The translations under genes and the position numbers were made by a program. From positions 38,047-102,046 of the forward strand of contig CAYROO010000009.1 in NCBI GenBank assembly GCA_964425915.1: 64,000 bases of DNA, in the 5' to 3' direction. This stretch comes from Polycyclovorans sp964425915. GTDB lineage: Bacteria > Pseudomonadota > Gammaproteobacteria > Nevskiales > Nevskiaceae. This document shows positions 46,772-56,118 of this stretch, in pieces. Within the stretch, counting starts at the first letter, position 1, and the number at the start of each line of letters is the position of its first letter. Under the pieces are notes generated by a model. It did not search any database, had not been told where the DNA came from, and saw only the letters and a list, made by a program, of their open reading frames with translations.

Positions 46772-47404
46772 TCAGGGGCGGGCGGCGCGGATACCGTGCG
46801 CGTCGCGGTGGCGGCTCGGTCCCAGCAGGTGGTCCAGCAGGGTGGGAACCAGGGCATCGAGGTCGTAGCCGTGTACCAACTGGTTGGCGGTGTGCAGGCT
46901 CATCAGACCATGCACCTGGCTCCAGACGATGTGGGCAAAGCGCCGGGCCTCGCCGGCAATCAAGCCGCCATCGATGGCACGCTGCGCCACCGCCACGGCA
47001 TGGTCGAACAAGGCACGGCGCGCCGCCAGCAATTCCGGAAACTGGGTGGGTGCCGGTTGATGCGTGGCGAAGATCAGCAGGTAGTCCTGCGGAAACGCGC
47101 GGCCGAAATCGATGAAGGCGAGCACCGTATCGCGCATCTGTCCGAGCACGTCGGCACGGTTCGGCGCACGTTGCAGCACGTAGTCGCCCAGTCGCTGCAT
47201 GGCCTCCACCCGCACCCGGGCCATCAGCGCGTCCTTGTTCTCGAAGTAGCGATAGGCGCGGGTGTGACTGATGGCCAGCGCCTCGGCAATGCGGCGGAAG
47301 GTGACGGCTTCCAGGCCTTCGGCGCGATAGATCGCCAGCGCCGCCGAGCTGAGGCGGCGGCGGGTGGCTTCCAGCTCCAGATCGGTCAGGGAGGCACGCG
47401 GCAT
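46772..47404 (-). CDS. TetR-family regulator of the desaturase-rubredoxin-SDR operon
   Basis: This 210-residue repressor has the N-terminal helix-turn-helix GLEAVTFRRIAEALAISHTRAYRYFENKDALM and a hydrophobic-ligand-type C-terminal domain. It is first in the minus-strand operon, 23 bases before the desaturase gene. An A+T-rich dyad region upstream is its likely autoregulatory site. Confidence 0.9.
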   Translation of the reverse strand: MPRASLTDLELEATRRRLSSAALAIYRAEGLEAVTFRRIAEALAISHTRAYRYFENKDALMARVRVEAMQRLGDYVLQRAPNRADVLGQMRDTVLAFIDFGRAFPQDYLLIFATHQPAPTQFPELLAARRALFDHAVAVAQRAIDGGLIAGEARRFAHIVWSQVHGLMSLHTANQLVHGYDLDALVPTLLDHLLGPSRHRDAHGIRAARP

Positions 47405-47419
47405 TTCAATGCGAACCGT

Positions 47420-47447
47420 TGTTTATTAAACAGTGGTAAATAATTAA
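47420..47447. promoter_or_regulatory. Promoter/operator region of the tetR-desaturase operon
   Basis: TGTTTATTAAACA (47420-47432) is a near-perfect dyad. It overlaps TAAACAGTGGTAAA, which reads TTTACCACTGTTTA on the minus strand, resembling but not identical to the dyad of the second TetR region. The A+T-rich block lies 16-43 bp before the regulator's ATG. Confidence 0.5.
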
Positions 47448-47499
47448 TGACACAGCCGCCACTGAATGGCAAGGCCAGCGGCGATGCCGCCTTTCGGGC

Positions 47500-48843
47500 T
47501 CAGGGCGCGGCCAGTCGGGCCTGGATTTCAACCTCGAGCCGCCAGATGCGGTCCTGCCCCCATAGGGTGAAATCCGGGGCCCCGTACGCCGCCGGCAGAC
47601 GAAAACTGGGGACCCCCCAACTTCCGGCGGCGATCATCGCCTGTACGTTGGCCTCCATCTCGGCTTCCCAGTCACGGCGGTCGAGCACGGCTTGGGCGCC
47701 AGCCCAATCCAGCCCGGCGCGCTCGACAATGCGACGCAGGCCGCGCAGGTCCCAGGCGTTGACCCCCTGTGCCCAGACGGCCTCACTGTAGGCCTGTAGA
47801 TAGGCCATCGCGCGGCCCTGGTCGCGGGCCCAGGGAAACAGCGAGTAGGCGCGGCGGATCGGTTCGCCGAAGGGGTCCCAGGCATGGCCGAAGGGGATTC
47901 CCAGGGTTTCGGCTTCGCGCTGGGTGTCGAACAGGATGTAGGTGGTCTTGCGGCGGTCGGCCTTGACGCCTCGCATCATCATCGGCAGCACCGGGCGCAC
48001 CACCAGATCGATGGGGTAGCGCTGCACCAGCGCATTGATGCGGTCGTAACTGAGGTGCGTATAGGGACTGCGCAGCGAAAGAAAGTACTCCAAGCTCAGT
48101 CGCCGCCCCGGTTGTGCCGGTGCCGCCGGCGGCAGTTCGCGGCGCACGCTGGGACCGTCGGGTGCATCGGCATGGCGGGCGCCGAGGGCGTCCAGCCGTT
48201 GCTCCAGGTAATGCAGGCGGTCCAGGCCCCAGTACCACTCTCCGGCGTAGCAGAACATGCCGCCCAGGTAGTGGCCGAGCCGATGCCGCAGCCGTGCGGC
48301 GTCCACCAGCCGCGCCGTGACGGCAGCGGCGGGCGGCGGTGACAGTTCCTCGGTGAGCGCCGCAATCGCCGCGTGGTCGCCCTGGGCCAGGGCCTCGCCC
48401 AGGGTGAACGCCATCAGCGCCTGGGCGCGTGGTTCGCGCGACATGCACAGCAGGGCCAGCGCCTGCTGGCGGGCCACCGGGTCGACCGCCGCGGTTTGCG
48501 GCGCGAGCCTCAGCGGACGGTCCTGGCAACGCCAGTACGGTGCGATGGCGGCGGTGTCGGCCTCGGCCCAATGCGCCCACAGTTGGCGGTCGTGGATGGC
48601 GATGGGCGCGGCTTCGGCGACGGGGTGAAACAGCAGCTCGATGTCGTAGCGGTCGAGCAGCGCGCCAATGGCCTGGACCGCCAGCCGCGCGTAGGGATCG
48701 TCCACCTGGTGGAAGTAGTGCACGAGGTGGGGGGCCTGCTGCCGTTGCCGACGACGTTCTGCTCTCTGGCGCCGGCGTTCGCGACGTGCGGGATCGGTGA
48801 TGTGCCGGATGGCAAGACTGCGGATGAGGCGGGCGAGGTCCAT
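47500..48843 (-). CDS. Double-domain DsbA/HCCA-isomerase-like protein
   Basis: This 447-residue protein has two thioredoxin-like DsbA/GST-kappa domains, starting at HLVHYFHQVDDPYARLA and LEYFLSLRSPYTHLSY. The SPY motif replaces the CxxC of true DsbA, as in 2-hydroxychromene-2-carboxylate isomerases and kappa GSTs, so glutathione-dependent isomerisation is more likely than disulfide formation. No signal peptide is seen. ATG 48843 lies downstream of a TetR-type dyad; an upstream in-frame start would run through it. It is divergent from the eight-gene DUF3604 operon. Confidence 0.83.
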   Translation of the reverse strand: MDLARLIRSLAIRHITDPARRERRRQRAERRRQRQQAPHLVHYFHQVDDPYARLAVQAIGALLDRYDIELLFHPVAEAAPIAIHDRQLWAHWAEADTAAIAPYWRCQDRPLRLAPQTAAVDPVARQQALALLCMSREPRAQALMAFTLGEALAQGDHAAIAALTEELSPPPAAAVTARLVDAARLRHRLGHYLGGMFCYAGEWYWGLDRLHYLEQRLDALGARHADAPDGPSVRRELPPAAPAQPGRRLSLEYFLSLRSPYTHLSYDRINALVQRYPIDLVVRPVLPMMMRGVKADRRKTTYILFDTQREAETLGIPFGHAWDPFGEPIRRAYSLFPWARDQGRAMAYLQAYSEAVWAQGVNAWDLRGLRRIVERAGLDWAGAQAVLDRRDWEAEMEANVQAMIAAGSWGVPSFRLPAAYGAPDFTLWGQDRIWRLEVEIQARLAAP

Positions 48844-48890
48844 GCGGGGCTCCGGCCAGGGTGGCGGAAATGGAGAATGAGCGTAATATA

Positions 48891-48905
48891 AACACAGTGT
48901 AAAAA
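48891..48905. promoter_or_regulatory. TetR-type dyad, copy A
   Basis: TAAACA-CAG-TGTAAA (48889-48903) sits in the 176-bp region between the divergent DsbA-like gene and the DUF3604 operon. It shares AATAT and TGTAAAA flanks, without gaps, with two other copies (B at 61690, C at 63915). Confidence 0.6.
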
Positions 48906-49019
48906 TCGACATCCCCGAGACGGCCATCGTTCGTCGGGAGGGTGCCAAGTGGAGGAGGCTGGGATGCGGGGCGTCCAAATTGGAGCGCGTTTGATGCCTG
49001 GACTGGCGGGCGGCTGGCG

Positions 49020-49790
49020 GTGAGCCCGCGCGTGGCCCGGGGGCTCTTGGTGGCCGGTTTGCTTGCCGGGGCCGTGCTGGCGGCCCGACCGGTGCTGCAG
49101 GTGGCCCCCGACGACACGCTGCCCGCGCAGGCGGTGGCGCGGGTGGGTGATCGACTCATCCTGCGTGACGAGTGGCTGCGGGCGGTGGCCGCTGTCGCGT
49201 CGGAGCGGCGCACGCCATTGGATGCCGACGATCAGGCCGCAATCCTGGAACGCTTGGTGGATGAGGCGCTGCTGGTGCAGTACGGGCAGTCGCTGGACCT
49301 GGTGGCGCGCGATCCCCGGTTGCGCGGACAACTGGTGGACGCGGTGATGCAGGTGACGCTGGAGCAGCGCGGTCAGCCGCCGGACGAGGAGACGCTGCGC
49401 GCCTACTACGCAGCCCATGTCGCCCAGTTCCAGCCGCCACCACGGTTGCAGGTCGCGGCACAGCGTGTCGATGCCGCGGGCACGGTGCAGCCCCTGCGGC
49501 CGCCGCTGCCCGCAGAACCGCTCCCGCTGACCCAGTTGCGTCAGCGGCTCGGGCCGGCCGTGGCCACCCGGCTGGCCACCGCGGCCGTCGGACAACCCCT
49601 GTCGCTGAAGGGTGCGGATGGCGAGCGGCTGCAGATCACCGTTGAGGCCGTGGTGCCTGCACCGATCCCCGCGTTCGAAGTCGTTGAGCCGGCCGTGCGA
49701 ACGGCCTGGCAACGGCATGCCGATGAGCAACTGGTGCGCAGCTTGCTGGATGAGCTGCGCCAGCGCTATCCGGTGGTGCGCGCGCCATGA
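49020..49790 (+). CDS. Membrane-anchored SurA/PpiC-like protein 1
   Basis: This ~256-residue protein has an N-terminal transmembrane helix (LLVAGLLAGAVLA) and a SurA-N-like helical chaperone region (VARVGDRLILRDEWLRAVAAV ... LERLVDEALLVQYGQ). The C-terminal part lacks the usual parvulin GGxLGw and FGxH motifs, so isomerase activity is doubtful. It probably faces the periplasm as a chaperone. GTG 49020 is chosen to place the anchor at the N-terminus; other starts up to 48942 are possible. It overlaps hupE-like gene 1 (ATGA). Confidence 0.72.
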   Translation: MSPRVARGLLVAGLLAGAVLAARPVLQVAPDDTLPAQAVARVGDRLILRDEWLRAVAAVASERRTPLDADDQAAILERLVDEALLVQYGQSLDLVARDPRLRGQLVDAVMQVTLEQRGQPPDEETLRAYYAAHVAQFQPPPRLQVAAQRVDAAGTVQPLRPPLPAEPLPLTQLRQRLGPAVATRLATAAVGQPLSLKGADGERLQITVEAVVPAPIPAFEVVEPAVRTAWQRHADEQLVRSLLDELRQRYPVVRAP

Positions 49791-50980
49791 GCGGGCTGTG
49801 GCGCGGCGTTTCGGTGCTGCTCACCAGCGGACTGATGGTGCTGTGGAGCGGGTCGGCCGCCGCCCACGCACGCAGCCTGTCGTACGGTCACTGGCAACTC
49901 GACGACGCCGGGGGCACGGCCGCCGTGCGCGTTTCGCAACTCGATCTCAGCCGGCTGGGACTGGACCCTCGTCATACGCCGGACTACCTCCAGGCGGTGG
50001 CCGCGCGGGTGGCGGGCGATCTCACCCTGTGGTCGACGCAGTCAGCCTGTCGTCCGGGGCCGGTGCAAGCCCGTAGCGACGACGCCAGCGGCTGGGTGCA
50101 TCTGCGCTGGGCGGTCCGTTGCGACGGCCCACCGGCGGCCTTGCGTACGCGCCTGTTCGAATCGGTGGCCCCTGCCCACCTGCACATTGCAGTGGTGGTG
50201 ACCGAGGACGGGATGACGCGACAGCAGGTGCTCGGATTCGCCGACCCAGTGTGGCGTTTGACCGGCCCCGCAGCGCCGACGCTGTCAGGGTTCCGCGCCT
50301 TCGTTGCGGTGGGATTCGGCCATATCCTCAGCGGCGCCGATCATCTGGTGTTTGTCGGCTTGCTGCTGCTGTTGGCGGCAGGGCTGCGAGAGGTGGTGGT
50401 GTTGGCCAGTGTGTTCACCCTGGCACATAGCCTCACGCTGGCGCTGGCAGCGCTCGGCTGGCTGCGCATCAACAGCGCCTGGGTGGAGGCCCTGATCGGC
50501 CTGTCGATTGCCCTGGTGGCGGCGGAATACCTGTGGACGACGGCGCGTCGTGACCGCGGCGTGCCGATCCTGACGGTGGTGCTGCTGGCGGTCGGCATGG
50601 GGCTGCTGTGGCCGGCAGTGCCTGCCACGCTGGCTTTGGGCGTCGTGCTCTTCAGCGCCTGCTATTTCGCCTTGCTGGCCAGTCATCCGCGTCCGCAGGC
50701 GCTGAGACTGTTGCTGGTGTTCGGATTTGGCCTGGTGCACGGCCTCGGCTTTGCCGGCGAGATGCTGGCGCTGGCGGTGCCACGGGATGCGTTGCTGCCG
50801 GCCCTGTTGGGTTTCAACCTGGGGGTTGAGCTGGGGCAGCTGGCAGTCATTGCGGTGGCCTGGCCATTGTTACGCGGCGTGGCCCGGTGGCCGGCGCTGG
50901 CTTCAACGCTGCGGCCGGCGCTCGGGGTGGCGGCGCTCAGCGTCGGCAGCTTCTGGTGGGTGGCACGGATACTCGGATGA
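49787..50980 (+). CDS. HupE/UreJ-like membrane protein 1
   Basis: This 397-residue protein has a signal peptide, a ~150-residue periplasmic beta domain and a C-terminal membrane domain of six to seven helices. The membrane motifs are GHILSGADHLVFVG, FTLAHSLTLALAALG, GFGLVHGLGFAGEM and FNLGVELGQLAV. The His/Asp residues in helices recall HupE/UreJ nickel-cobalt permeases, and metal import is an inference. It is coupled to the chaperone-like gene upstream and followed 13 bases later by the DUF3604 gene. Confidence 0.82.
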   Translation: MSGLWRGVSVLLTSGLMVLWSGSAAAHARSLSYGHWQLDDAGGTAAVRVSQLDLSRLGLDPRHTPDYLQAVAARVAGDLTLWSTQSACRPGPVQARSDDASGWVHLRWAVRCDGPPAALRTRLFESVAPAHLHIAVVVTEDGMTRQQVLGFADPVWRLTGPAAPTLSGFRAFVAVGFGHILSGADHLVFVGLLLLLAAGLREVVVLASVFTLAHSLTLALAALGWLRINSAWVEALIGLSIALVAAEYLWTTARRDRGVPILTVVLLAVGMGLLWPAVPATLALGVVLFSACYFALLASHPRPQALRLLLVFGFGLVHGLGFAGEMLALAVPRDALLPALLGFNLGVELGQLAVIAVAWPLLRGVARWPALASTLRPALGVAALSVGSFWWVARILG

Positions 50981-50993
50981 CGGGAGAGCAATC

Positions 50994-53264
50994 ATGAATC
51001 GACGCATCCTGATGGGGTTGATTTTGGTAGCGGTCGCCGCAGCGGTCTGGTGGGATCGCCGGCCGCAGCCGGAGCTGCCCGGGACCCTACAAGGCAGCGC
51101 GGTGCCGCCGCCGGTCCTGATGGCGCGCGCCGAAAGCCAGCAGCAAGCGCTGGCATCGCTGGCCACCGACAGGGTGGACACCCAGGTGCTGTTCGGCGAT
51201 CTCCATGTCCACACCACCTACTCGGTGGATGCCTTTGCCTGGAGTCTCCCCATCTTTGGTGGGGAAGGTGTCCATCCGCCAGCGGAGGCCTGTGATTACG
51301 CGCGGCACTGTGCCGCCCTGGATTTCTGGGCCACCACCGAGCATGCCGAGTCGTTGACCGCGCGCCACTGGTCCGACCTGAAAGACATCGTACGCCAGTG
51401 CAATGCCCTCGCTGGCGATCCGGCCGATCCCGATCTGGTGACCTTTCTCGGCTGGGAGTGGACCCAGATGGGCTACACCCCCGAGACGCACTACGGCCAC
51501 AAGAATGTGATCTTCCGGGGCACCGACGACGACCAGGTGCCGACCCGTCCGATTGGCGCAGGCGGCGTGGCGGCGACGGCCATGCGCAGTCCTCGTCCCC
51601 TGTGGCAGGACGTGCTCGGACCCTATAGCGACTTTGCCAACCGTCAGGCCCAGTTTGACCAGCAGGACAAACTGGCGCGTCTACGGGCGCAGCCCATCTG
51701 CGACAGTGGGGTGCCGGTGCGCGATCTGCCGGCGGATTGCTCCGAGTTCGCCACCACGCCGGAGGAGCTGTTTGCCAAGCTCGCCGACTGGGGCCATGAA
51801 CGGTTGGTGATTCCCCACGGCAACACTTGGGGCTTCTACACACCGCCGGGCAGCCGTTGGGACAAGCAGCTCACCCCCCGCCATCATGATCCCGACACCC
51901 AGCGACTGATCGAGGTGTACTCGGGCCATGGCAGTGCCGAGGAATACCGACCCTGGCGCGAAGTGGCCTTCGACGCCGAGGGCGAGGCGGTCTGCCCGGC
52001 GCCGACCGAGGACTATCTGCCCAGTTGCTGGCAGGCGGGCGAGATCATCCGCCAGCGCTGCGGAGACCTGCCGGCCGAGACCTGTGAGCAACGCGTGGTG
52101 GAGGCGCGCCGCAACGCGCTCGAGGCCGGTATCGCCGGGCATCACACGGTGCCCGGCAACCGTCCCGAGGACTGGCTGGATGCCGGCCAGTGCCGCGATT
52201 GTTTCCTGCCGGCCTTCAACCATCGGCCGACCAACTCGGTGCAGTACGCGTTGGCGATTTCCAACTTCGATGAAGTGAACGATGCGGGCGATGAGCCGCT
52301 GCGGTTCCGCTTTGGGTTCATCGGTTCCAGTGACAACCATTCGGCACGGCCGGGGACCGGCTTCAAGCATGACGACCGGCAGGGCATCACCGACGTCTAC
52401 GGGCAGGAAGGCCATGTCCGCAAGGTATTCGTCGAGGCGCCACGGCCCAAGGGCGAGGCGCCGCAAAGCCAGCCGTTCGACCTTCAGACCAGTCGCTTCA
52501 ACTTTCTGCAGGTGGCCGAAAGTGAGCGCGTGCAGTCCTACTTTTTCGCGGGCGGTCTGGCGGCCGTGCACAGCGCCGGCCGCTCACGCGACGCCATTTG
52601 GGATGCGCTCAAGCGACGGCAGGTCTACGCCACCTCGGGCGAGCGCATCCTGCTGTGGTTCGACCTGCTGGGTGCCGACGGTCGGGAGGCGCCGATGGGC
52701 TCGGTGGTGGTGGCCGAGGGGGTGCCGCGCTTCCGGGTGCGCGCCGTCGGCGCCTTCGAGCAGGCGCCGGGATGTCCGCAGCAGAGCCTGACCGGTCTTG
52801 GCGCCGATGCGGTGGCAGACCTGTGTCGTGGCGAGTGTTACAACCCGACCGACCGTCGACAGGTGCTGGACCGTATTGAAGTCGTGCGCATCCTGCCGCA
52901 GGCGCATCCCGACGAGGACGTGGGCGATCTCATCGAAGACCCCTGGCAGGTGTTTCCCTGCAGCGGCGATCCGCGCGGCTGCACGGTGGCGTTCGCCGAT
53001 CCGGATCCGCGTCGCATCGGTCGCGAAGCCCTGTACTACGTGCGCGCCATCCAACGACCCAGCGCGACGGTGAATGCCGCTGGACTCCGCTGCGAGTACG
53101 ACGAACAGGGGCAGTGCATCGCCGTCAACCCCTGCTATGGCGATGACCGCACGCCTGCCGATGACGATTGCCAGGCCCCAGCCGAGCACCGCGCCTGGAG
53201 CTCACCGATATTCATTCAAGACCGCAGCGTACTGGGGTCAACCGAGGAGGCCAATCATGGCTAG
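50994..53264 (+). CDS. DUF3604 (PHP-like) protein 1, membrane-anchored
   Basis: This 756-residue protein has an N-terminal hydrophobic anchor or signal (ILMGLILVAVAAAVWW). Its motifs resemble the metal sites of PHP-type phosphoesterases: FGDLHVHTTYSVDAF, ATTEHAESL, GWEWTQMG, YGHKNVIFRG, VIPHGNTWG, YSGHGSAEEY and GSSDNHSARPG. Many paired cysteines suggest a periplasmic location. The family's reaction is unknown. ATG 50994 has GGGAG nearby. Its 3' end overlaps the metallo-beta-lactamase gene by eight bases. A second copy of the family is five kilobases downstream. Confidence 0.86.
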   Translation: MNRRILMGLILVAVAAAVWWDRRPQPELPGTLQGSAVPPPVLMARAESQQQALASLATDRVDTQVLFGDLHVHTTYSVDAFAWSLPIFGGEGVHPPAEACDYARHCAALDFWATTEHAESLTARHWSDLKDIVRQCNALAGDPADPDLVTFLGWEWTQMGYTPETHYGHKNVIFRGTDDDQVPTRPIGAGGVAATAMRSPRPLWQDVLGPYSDFANRQAQFDQQDKLARLRAQPICDSGVPVRDLPADCSEFATTPEELFAKLADWGHERLVIPHGNTWGFYTPPGSRWDKQLTPRHHDPDTQRLIEVYSGHGSAEEYRPWREVAFDAEGEAVCPAPTEDYLPSCWQAGEIIRQRCGDLPAETCEQRVVEARRNALEAGIAGHHTVPGNRPEDWLDAGQCRDCFLPAFNHRPTNSVQYALAISNFDEVNDAGDEPLRFRFGFIGSSDNHSARPGTGFKHDDRQGITDVYGQEGHVRKVFVEAPRPKGEAPQSQPFDLQTSRFNFLQVAESERVQSYFFAGGLAAVHSAGRSRDAIWDALKRRQVYATSGERILLWFDLLGADGREAPMGSVVVAEGVPRFRVRAVGAFEQAPGCPQQSLTGLGADAVADLCRGECYNPTDRRQVLDRIEVVRILPQAHPDEDVGDLIEDPWQVFPCSGDPRGCTVAFADPDPRRIGREALYYVRAIQRPSATVNAAGLRCEYDEQGQCIAVNPCYGDDRTPADDDCQAPAEHRAWSSPIFIQDRSVLGSTEEANHG

Positions 53265-54330
53265 ACGTTGGGTGTGGGGCGTGGCAGCGGCCGCTGGATT
53301 GACACTTGGGGCGGCGGCGCTGTGGGGTGATCGCATGTTGTTGTCGTTGATGGAACGCCGTGTCCACGACACCCTCTCGGGTGCCGTCATGTCGCGGTTT
53401 GGCGATGGTCTCGATGTGGTGCTGTGTGGTGCCGGGTCGCCGATTCCCGACCCGCATCGCAGTGGACCCTGTGTCGCCGTGGTGGCCGACGGCGCGGTGC
53501 TGATCTTCGATGCCGGTGCCGGCAGTGTGCGCAATCTCATGGCGCGCGGCATCGGGCCTGGACGCATCGAGCGGGTATTCATCACACACTTCCACTCGGA
53601 TCACATCGATGGCCTCGGCGAGCTGTTCATGCAGCGCTGGGCTGGAGGACGCCACACCGAGCCGGTGCCGGTCCATGGGCCGGAGGGCGTCGATGCCGTG
53701 GTCGCCGGCTTCAACCAGGCCTATGCCCTCGATGCCGGTTACCGGGTGGCGCACCATGGACCGGACGTGATCCCGCCGGGCGGCGCAGGTGGCCGCGCCG
53801 TGATGTTTGCGGCCCCGGTCGACGATGAGCGCGTGGTGGTGTTTGAACGCGACGGCCTGATCGTGACCGCGGTGACGGTGGCGCATCCGCCCATCATCCC
53901 TGCGGTCGCCTACCGAGTCGACTATCGCGGACGCAGTGTGGTCATCTCCGGTGACACCGTGAAATCGTCCACGTTGACGGCGCTGGCCTCGGGGGCGGAC
54001 CTGTTGGTGCACGAAGCGCTGGCGCCCCATCTGGTGGACGTGATGACCGCAGGCGCCGAGGCGGCAGCGATGCCCCACATGGCCCAGATCACCCGCGATA
54101 TCCACGATTACCACACCACCCCGGTGGCAGCCGCCGAGGTGGCGAGCGCGGCCGGTGTCGATCACCTGCTGTACTACCACATCGTGCCGGCGCTGCCGCT
54201 CAAGCGGCTGGAAGCGATGTTCCTGCAGGGCGTCGCCGACGTCTATGCGGGTGGCGTCACCGTCGGTCGTGACGGGACCTGGGTGCATCTGCCGAGTGGC
54301 AGTGACCGGCTGGCCGTCGAGGCATTGTGA
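53257..54330 (+). CDS. Membrane-anchored metallo-beta-lactamase-fold hydrolase
   Basis: This 357-residue protein has an N-terminal hydrophobic helix followed by an MBL domain. Its metal motifs are THFHSDHIDG, a His in VTVAHPP, an Asp in VVISGDTV and a final His. LFMQRWAGGRHTEPVPVHGPEG resembles the AtsA/arylsulfatase-like or RNase-Z-like branch. It probably acts in the periplasm on a phosphate or sulfate ester; the substrate is unknown. It lies between the two PPIase-HupE-DUF3604 modules. Confidence 0.84.
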   Translation: MARRWVWGVAAAAGLTLGAAALWGDRMLLSLMERRVHDTLSGAVMSRFGDGLDVVLCGAGSPIPDPHRSGPCVAVVADGAVLIFDAGAGSVRNLMARGIGPGRIERVFITHFHSDHIDGLGELFMQRWAGGRHTEPVPVHGPEGVDAVVAGFNQAYALDAGYRVAHHGPDVIPPGGAGGRAVMFAAPVDDERVVVFERDGLIVTAVTVAHPPIIPAVAYRVDYRGRSVVISGDTVKSSTLTALASGADLLVHEALAPHLVDVMTAGAEAAAMPHMAQITRDIHDYHTTPVAAAEVASAAGVDHLLYYHIVPALPLKRLEAMFLQGVADVYAGGVTVGRDGTWVHLPSGSDRLAVEAL

Positions 54331-55130
54331 TGAAGGGGCTGCTGGGACGCATGCTCGACGCGATCAGTCGCGTGCTGCACCGCCACGCCCTGCTGTGGTT
54401 TCTGCTGTTGGGGGCGATGCTGTTTGCGGTCGATCACCTGCGACGCCAGCCACCGCCGCTGACGCCTCCCCCCGGCCTCGATCAGGGCGCGGCACGCCAG
54501 TGGCTGGAAGAGGAGGTGCTTTATCGCGAAGCCAGTCGGCGCGGGCTTGGTGAAGGGGACCTCATCGTGCGCCGGCGGATGGCGCAGAAGATGCGCGCGC
54601 TGCTGGAAACTGCCGCCACCGTGGCGCCGCCGACCGATGCCGAACTGCAGGCCTTCATGGCGGCCGCACCCGCCCGCTACGGCGGTCTTGAGCGACTGGA
54701 TTTCGATCACGTCTTTCTGTCGCGTGGCGAACGTCCCGCCGCAGGGGCGACCGATATCCAGGCCCTGCGCGAACGTCTGCCCGCTATGACGGCGTCGGCG
54801 CTGCGCAGCGCTAGCGATCCGCACCCCGCCGGCGTCGCGGTTCGCGGCGCGCCCTTCCGTGACCTCGAGCGCTGGTTCGGCACGTCCCTGGCCACCCACG
54901 TCGCGGGTCTGCCGGTTGGCAACTGGCACGGTCCCATTGCGTCGTCGCTGGGAACGCATTTCGTGCGCGTCACGGATCGCCAGTTGCATGCGCTTGATGT
55001 CGGCTCAGCACGGCAGCAGGCCCAGCAGGACTGGCTGCAGGTGGCGCGCGCCGAAAAGACCCGTGCCGCGATTGATGCGCTGATGGCGGCGCATGGCGTG
55101 GTGCCGACGGCGAGGGCGCCCGATGCGTGA
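54330..55130 (+). CDS. Membrane-anchored parvulin-type PPIase 2
   Basis: This 266-residue protein has one N-terminal transmembrane helix (ALLWFLLLGAMLFAV), a SurA-N-like region and a parvulin-like domain. FDHVFLSRGERP and GNWHGPIASSLGTHFVRVTDRQ contain the expected first strand and FGxHfv-type end. It is better preserved than its paralogue at 49020. ATG 54330 overlaps the MBL stop (a GTG at 54327 is in frame), and its end overlaps hupE-like gene 2 by eight bases. Confidence 0.8.
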   Translation: MKGLLGRMLDAISRVLHRHALLWFLLLGAMLFAVDHLRRQPPPLTPPPGLDQGAARQWLEEEVLYREASRRGLGEGDLIVRRRMAQKMRALLETAATVAPPTDAELQAFMAAAPARYGGLERLDFDHVFLSRGERPAAGATDIQALRERLPAMTASALRSASDPHPAGVAVRGAPFRDLERWFGTSLATHVAGLPVGNWHGPIASSLGTHFVRVTDRQLHALDVGSARQQAQQDWLQVARAEKTRAAIDALMAAHGVVPTARAPDA

Positions 55131-56106
55131 TGGTTGGCGCCACGTCGGGTGTCTGTTGCTGCTGGCCTGGGTGCCCGCGCTCTGGGGGCACAGCATGGAG
55201 AGCGCGCACTGGCGGTGGGTGCAACAGGATGCAACGCATTGGGAAAGCCGGCTGCGGGTGCCGGCCCGGGCCGATGGCGGCCTGGCGCCACTGGTGCCGA
55301 CCCTTCCACCCGGCTGCGTCACGCTGGGGATACCGCAAAACCTGCCCGCCGACGACAGTCGCGTATTGCAGTGGCGCTTGCGGTGTACCGACGGCCTGAC
55401 CGGCGGTCTCGGACTGAGCGGATTCACCCTGAGCCTGCCGGATGCCGTGCTGCAGGTGGTGCCCTTGCAGGGGGAGGCGGTGCACGTCGTGCTCTCCCGC
55501 GCGCGCCCGCACTGGACGCCACGGCAGGTAACGCCGCCACCGGTGGCGCATTACCTGGGTCTGGGCGTCCATCACATTCTGCTGGGCCCGGACCATCTGC
55601 TGTTTGTATTGGGGCTGTGGGCGCTGTGGCGACGCAGCGGCGCACCCGCGCGCCAGCTGGTGCTGACGGTGACGGCCTTTACCGCTGCCCATTCGCTGAC
55701 CTTGGGCGGTGCCGTGCTGGCGGGGTGGTCACTCCCCAGCGGCGCCGTGGAAGCGGCAATCGCCGCCTCCATCCTGCTGCTGGCGGTTGAACTGGCGCTG
55801 CCGGGCCGAGGCGCCGCGCAACGCTGGCCTGCGGCGGTCGCGTTCGCGTTTGGTCTGCTGCACGGATTCGGCTTTGCCGGCGCCCTCGCCGAGACCGGGC
55901 TGCCACCGGCAGCGCGCGGGTGGGCCTTGGCCGCGTTCAATCTGGGCATCGAGATCGGACAGCTCGCCTTCGTGCTGATGCTGAGTCTGCTGTCGCGCGC
56001 GCTGTCGCCGCCGCTGCGGCGCGTGGCGCCCTTGTTGTTGAGTGCCTACGGTGGTGTCGCCGCCGCCTGGCTGATCGATCGGACGATCACCGTCTGGTCG
56101 GGCTGA
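55123..56106 (+). CDS. HupE/UreJ-like membrane protein 2
   Basis: This 327-residue paralogue of the 49787 protein has a signal peptide (VGCLLLLAWVPALWGHS), a shorter periplasmic domain and a membrane domain with the same motifs: GVHHILLGPDHLLFVLG, FTAAHSLTLGGAVLA, FGLLHGFGFAGAL and FNLGIEIGQLAF. The conserved His and Asp residues again suggest a metal permease. It follows PPIase 2 and precedes DUF3604 protein 2, repeating the first module's order. Confidence 0.82.
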   Translation: MRDGWRHVGCLLLLAWVPALWGHSMESAHWRWVQQDATHWESRLRVPARADGGLAPLVPTLPPGCVTLGIPQNLPADDSRVLQWRLRCTDGLTGGLGLSGFTLSLPDAVLQVVPLQGEAVHVVLSRARPHWTPRQVTPPPVAHYLGLGVHHILLGPDHLLFVLGLWALWRRSGAPARQLVLTVTAFTAAHSLTLGGAVLAGWSLPSGAVEAAIAASILLLAVELALPGRGAAQRWPAAVAFAFGLLHGFGFAGALAETGLPPAARGWALAAFNLGIEIGQLAFVLMLSLLSRALSPPLRRVAPLLLSAYGGVAAAWLIDRTITVWSG

Positions 56107-56118
56107 AGGAGGTCGTAG

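Noticed and set aside
47500..48843. Gene named as a true DsbA oxidoreductase
   Set aside because: Both thioredoxin-like domains lack CxxC and no signal peptide is visible; the SPY motif points to HCCA isomerase/kappa GST relatives.
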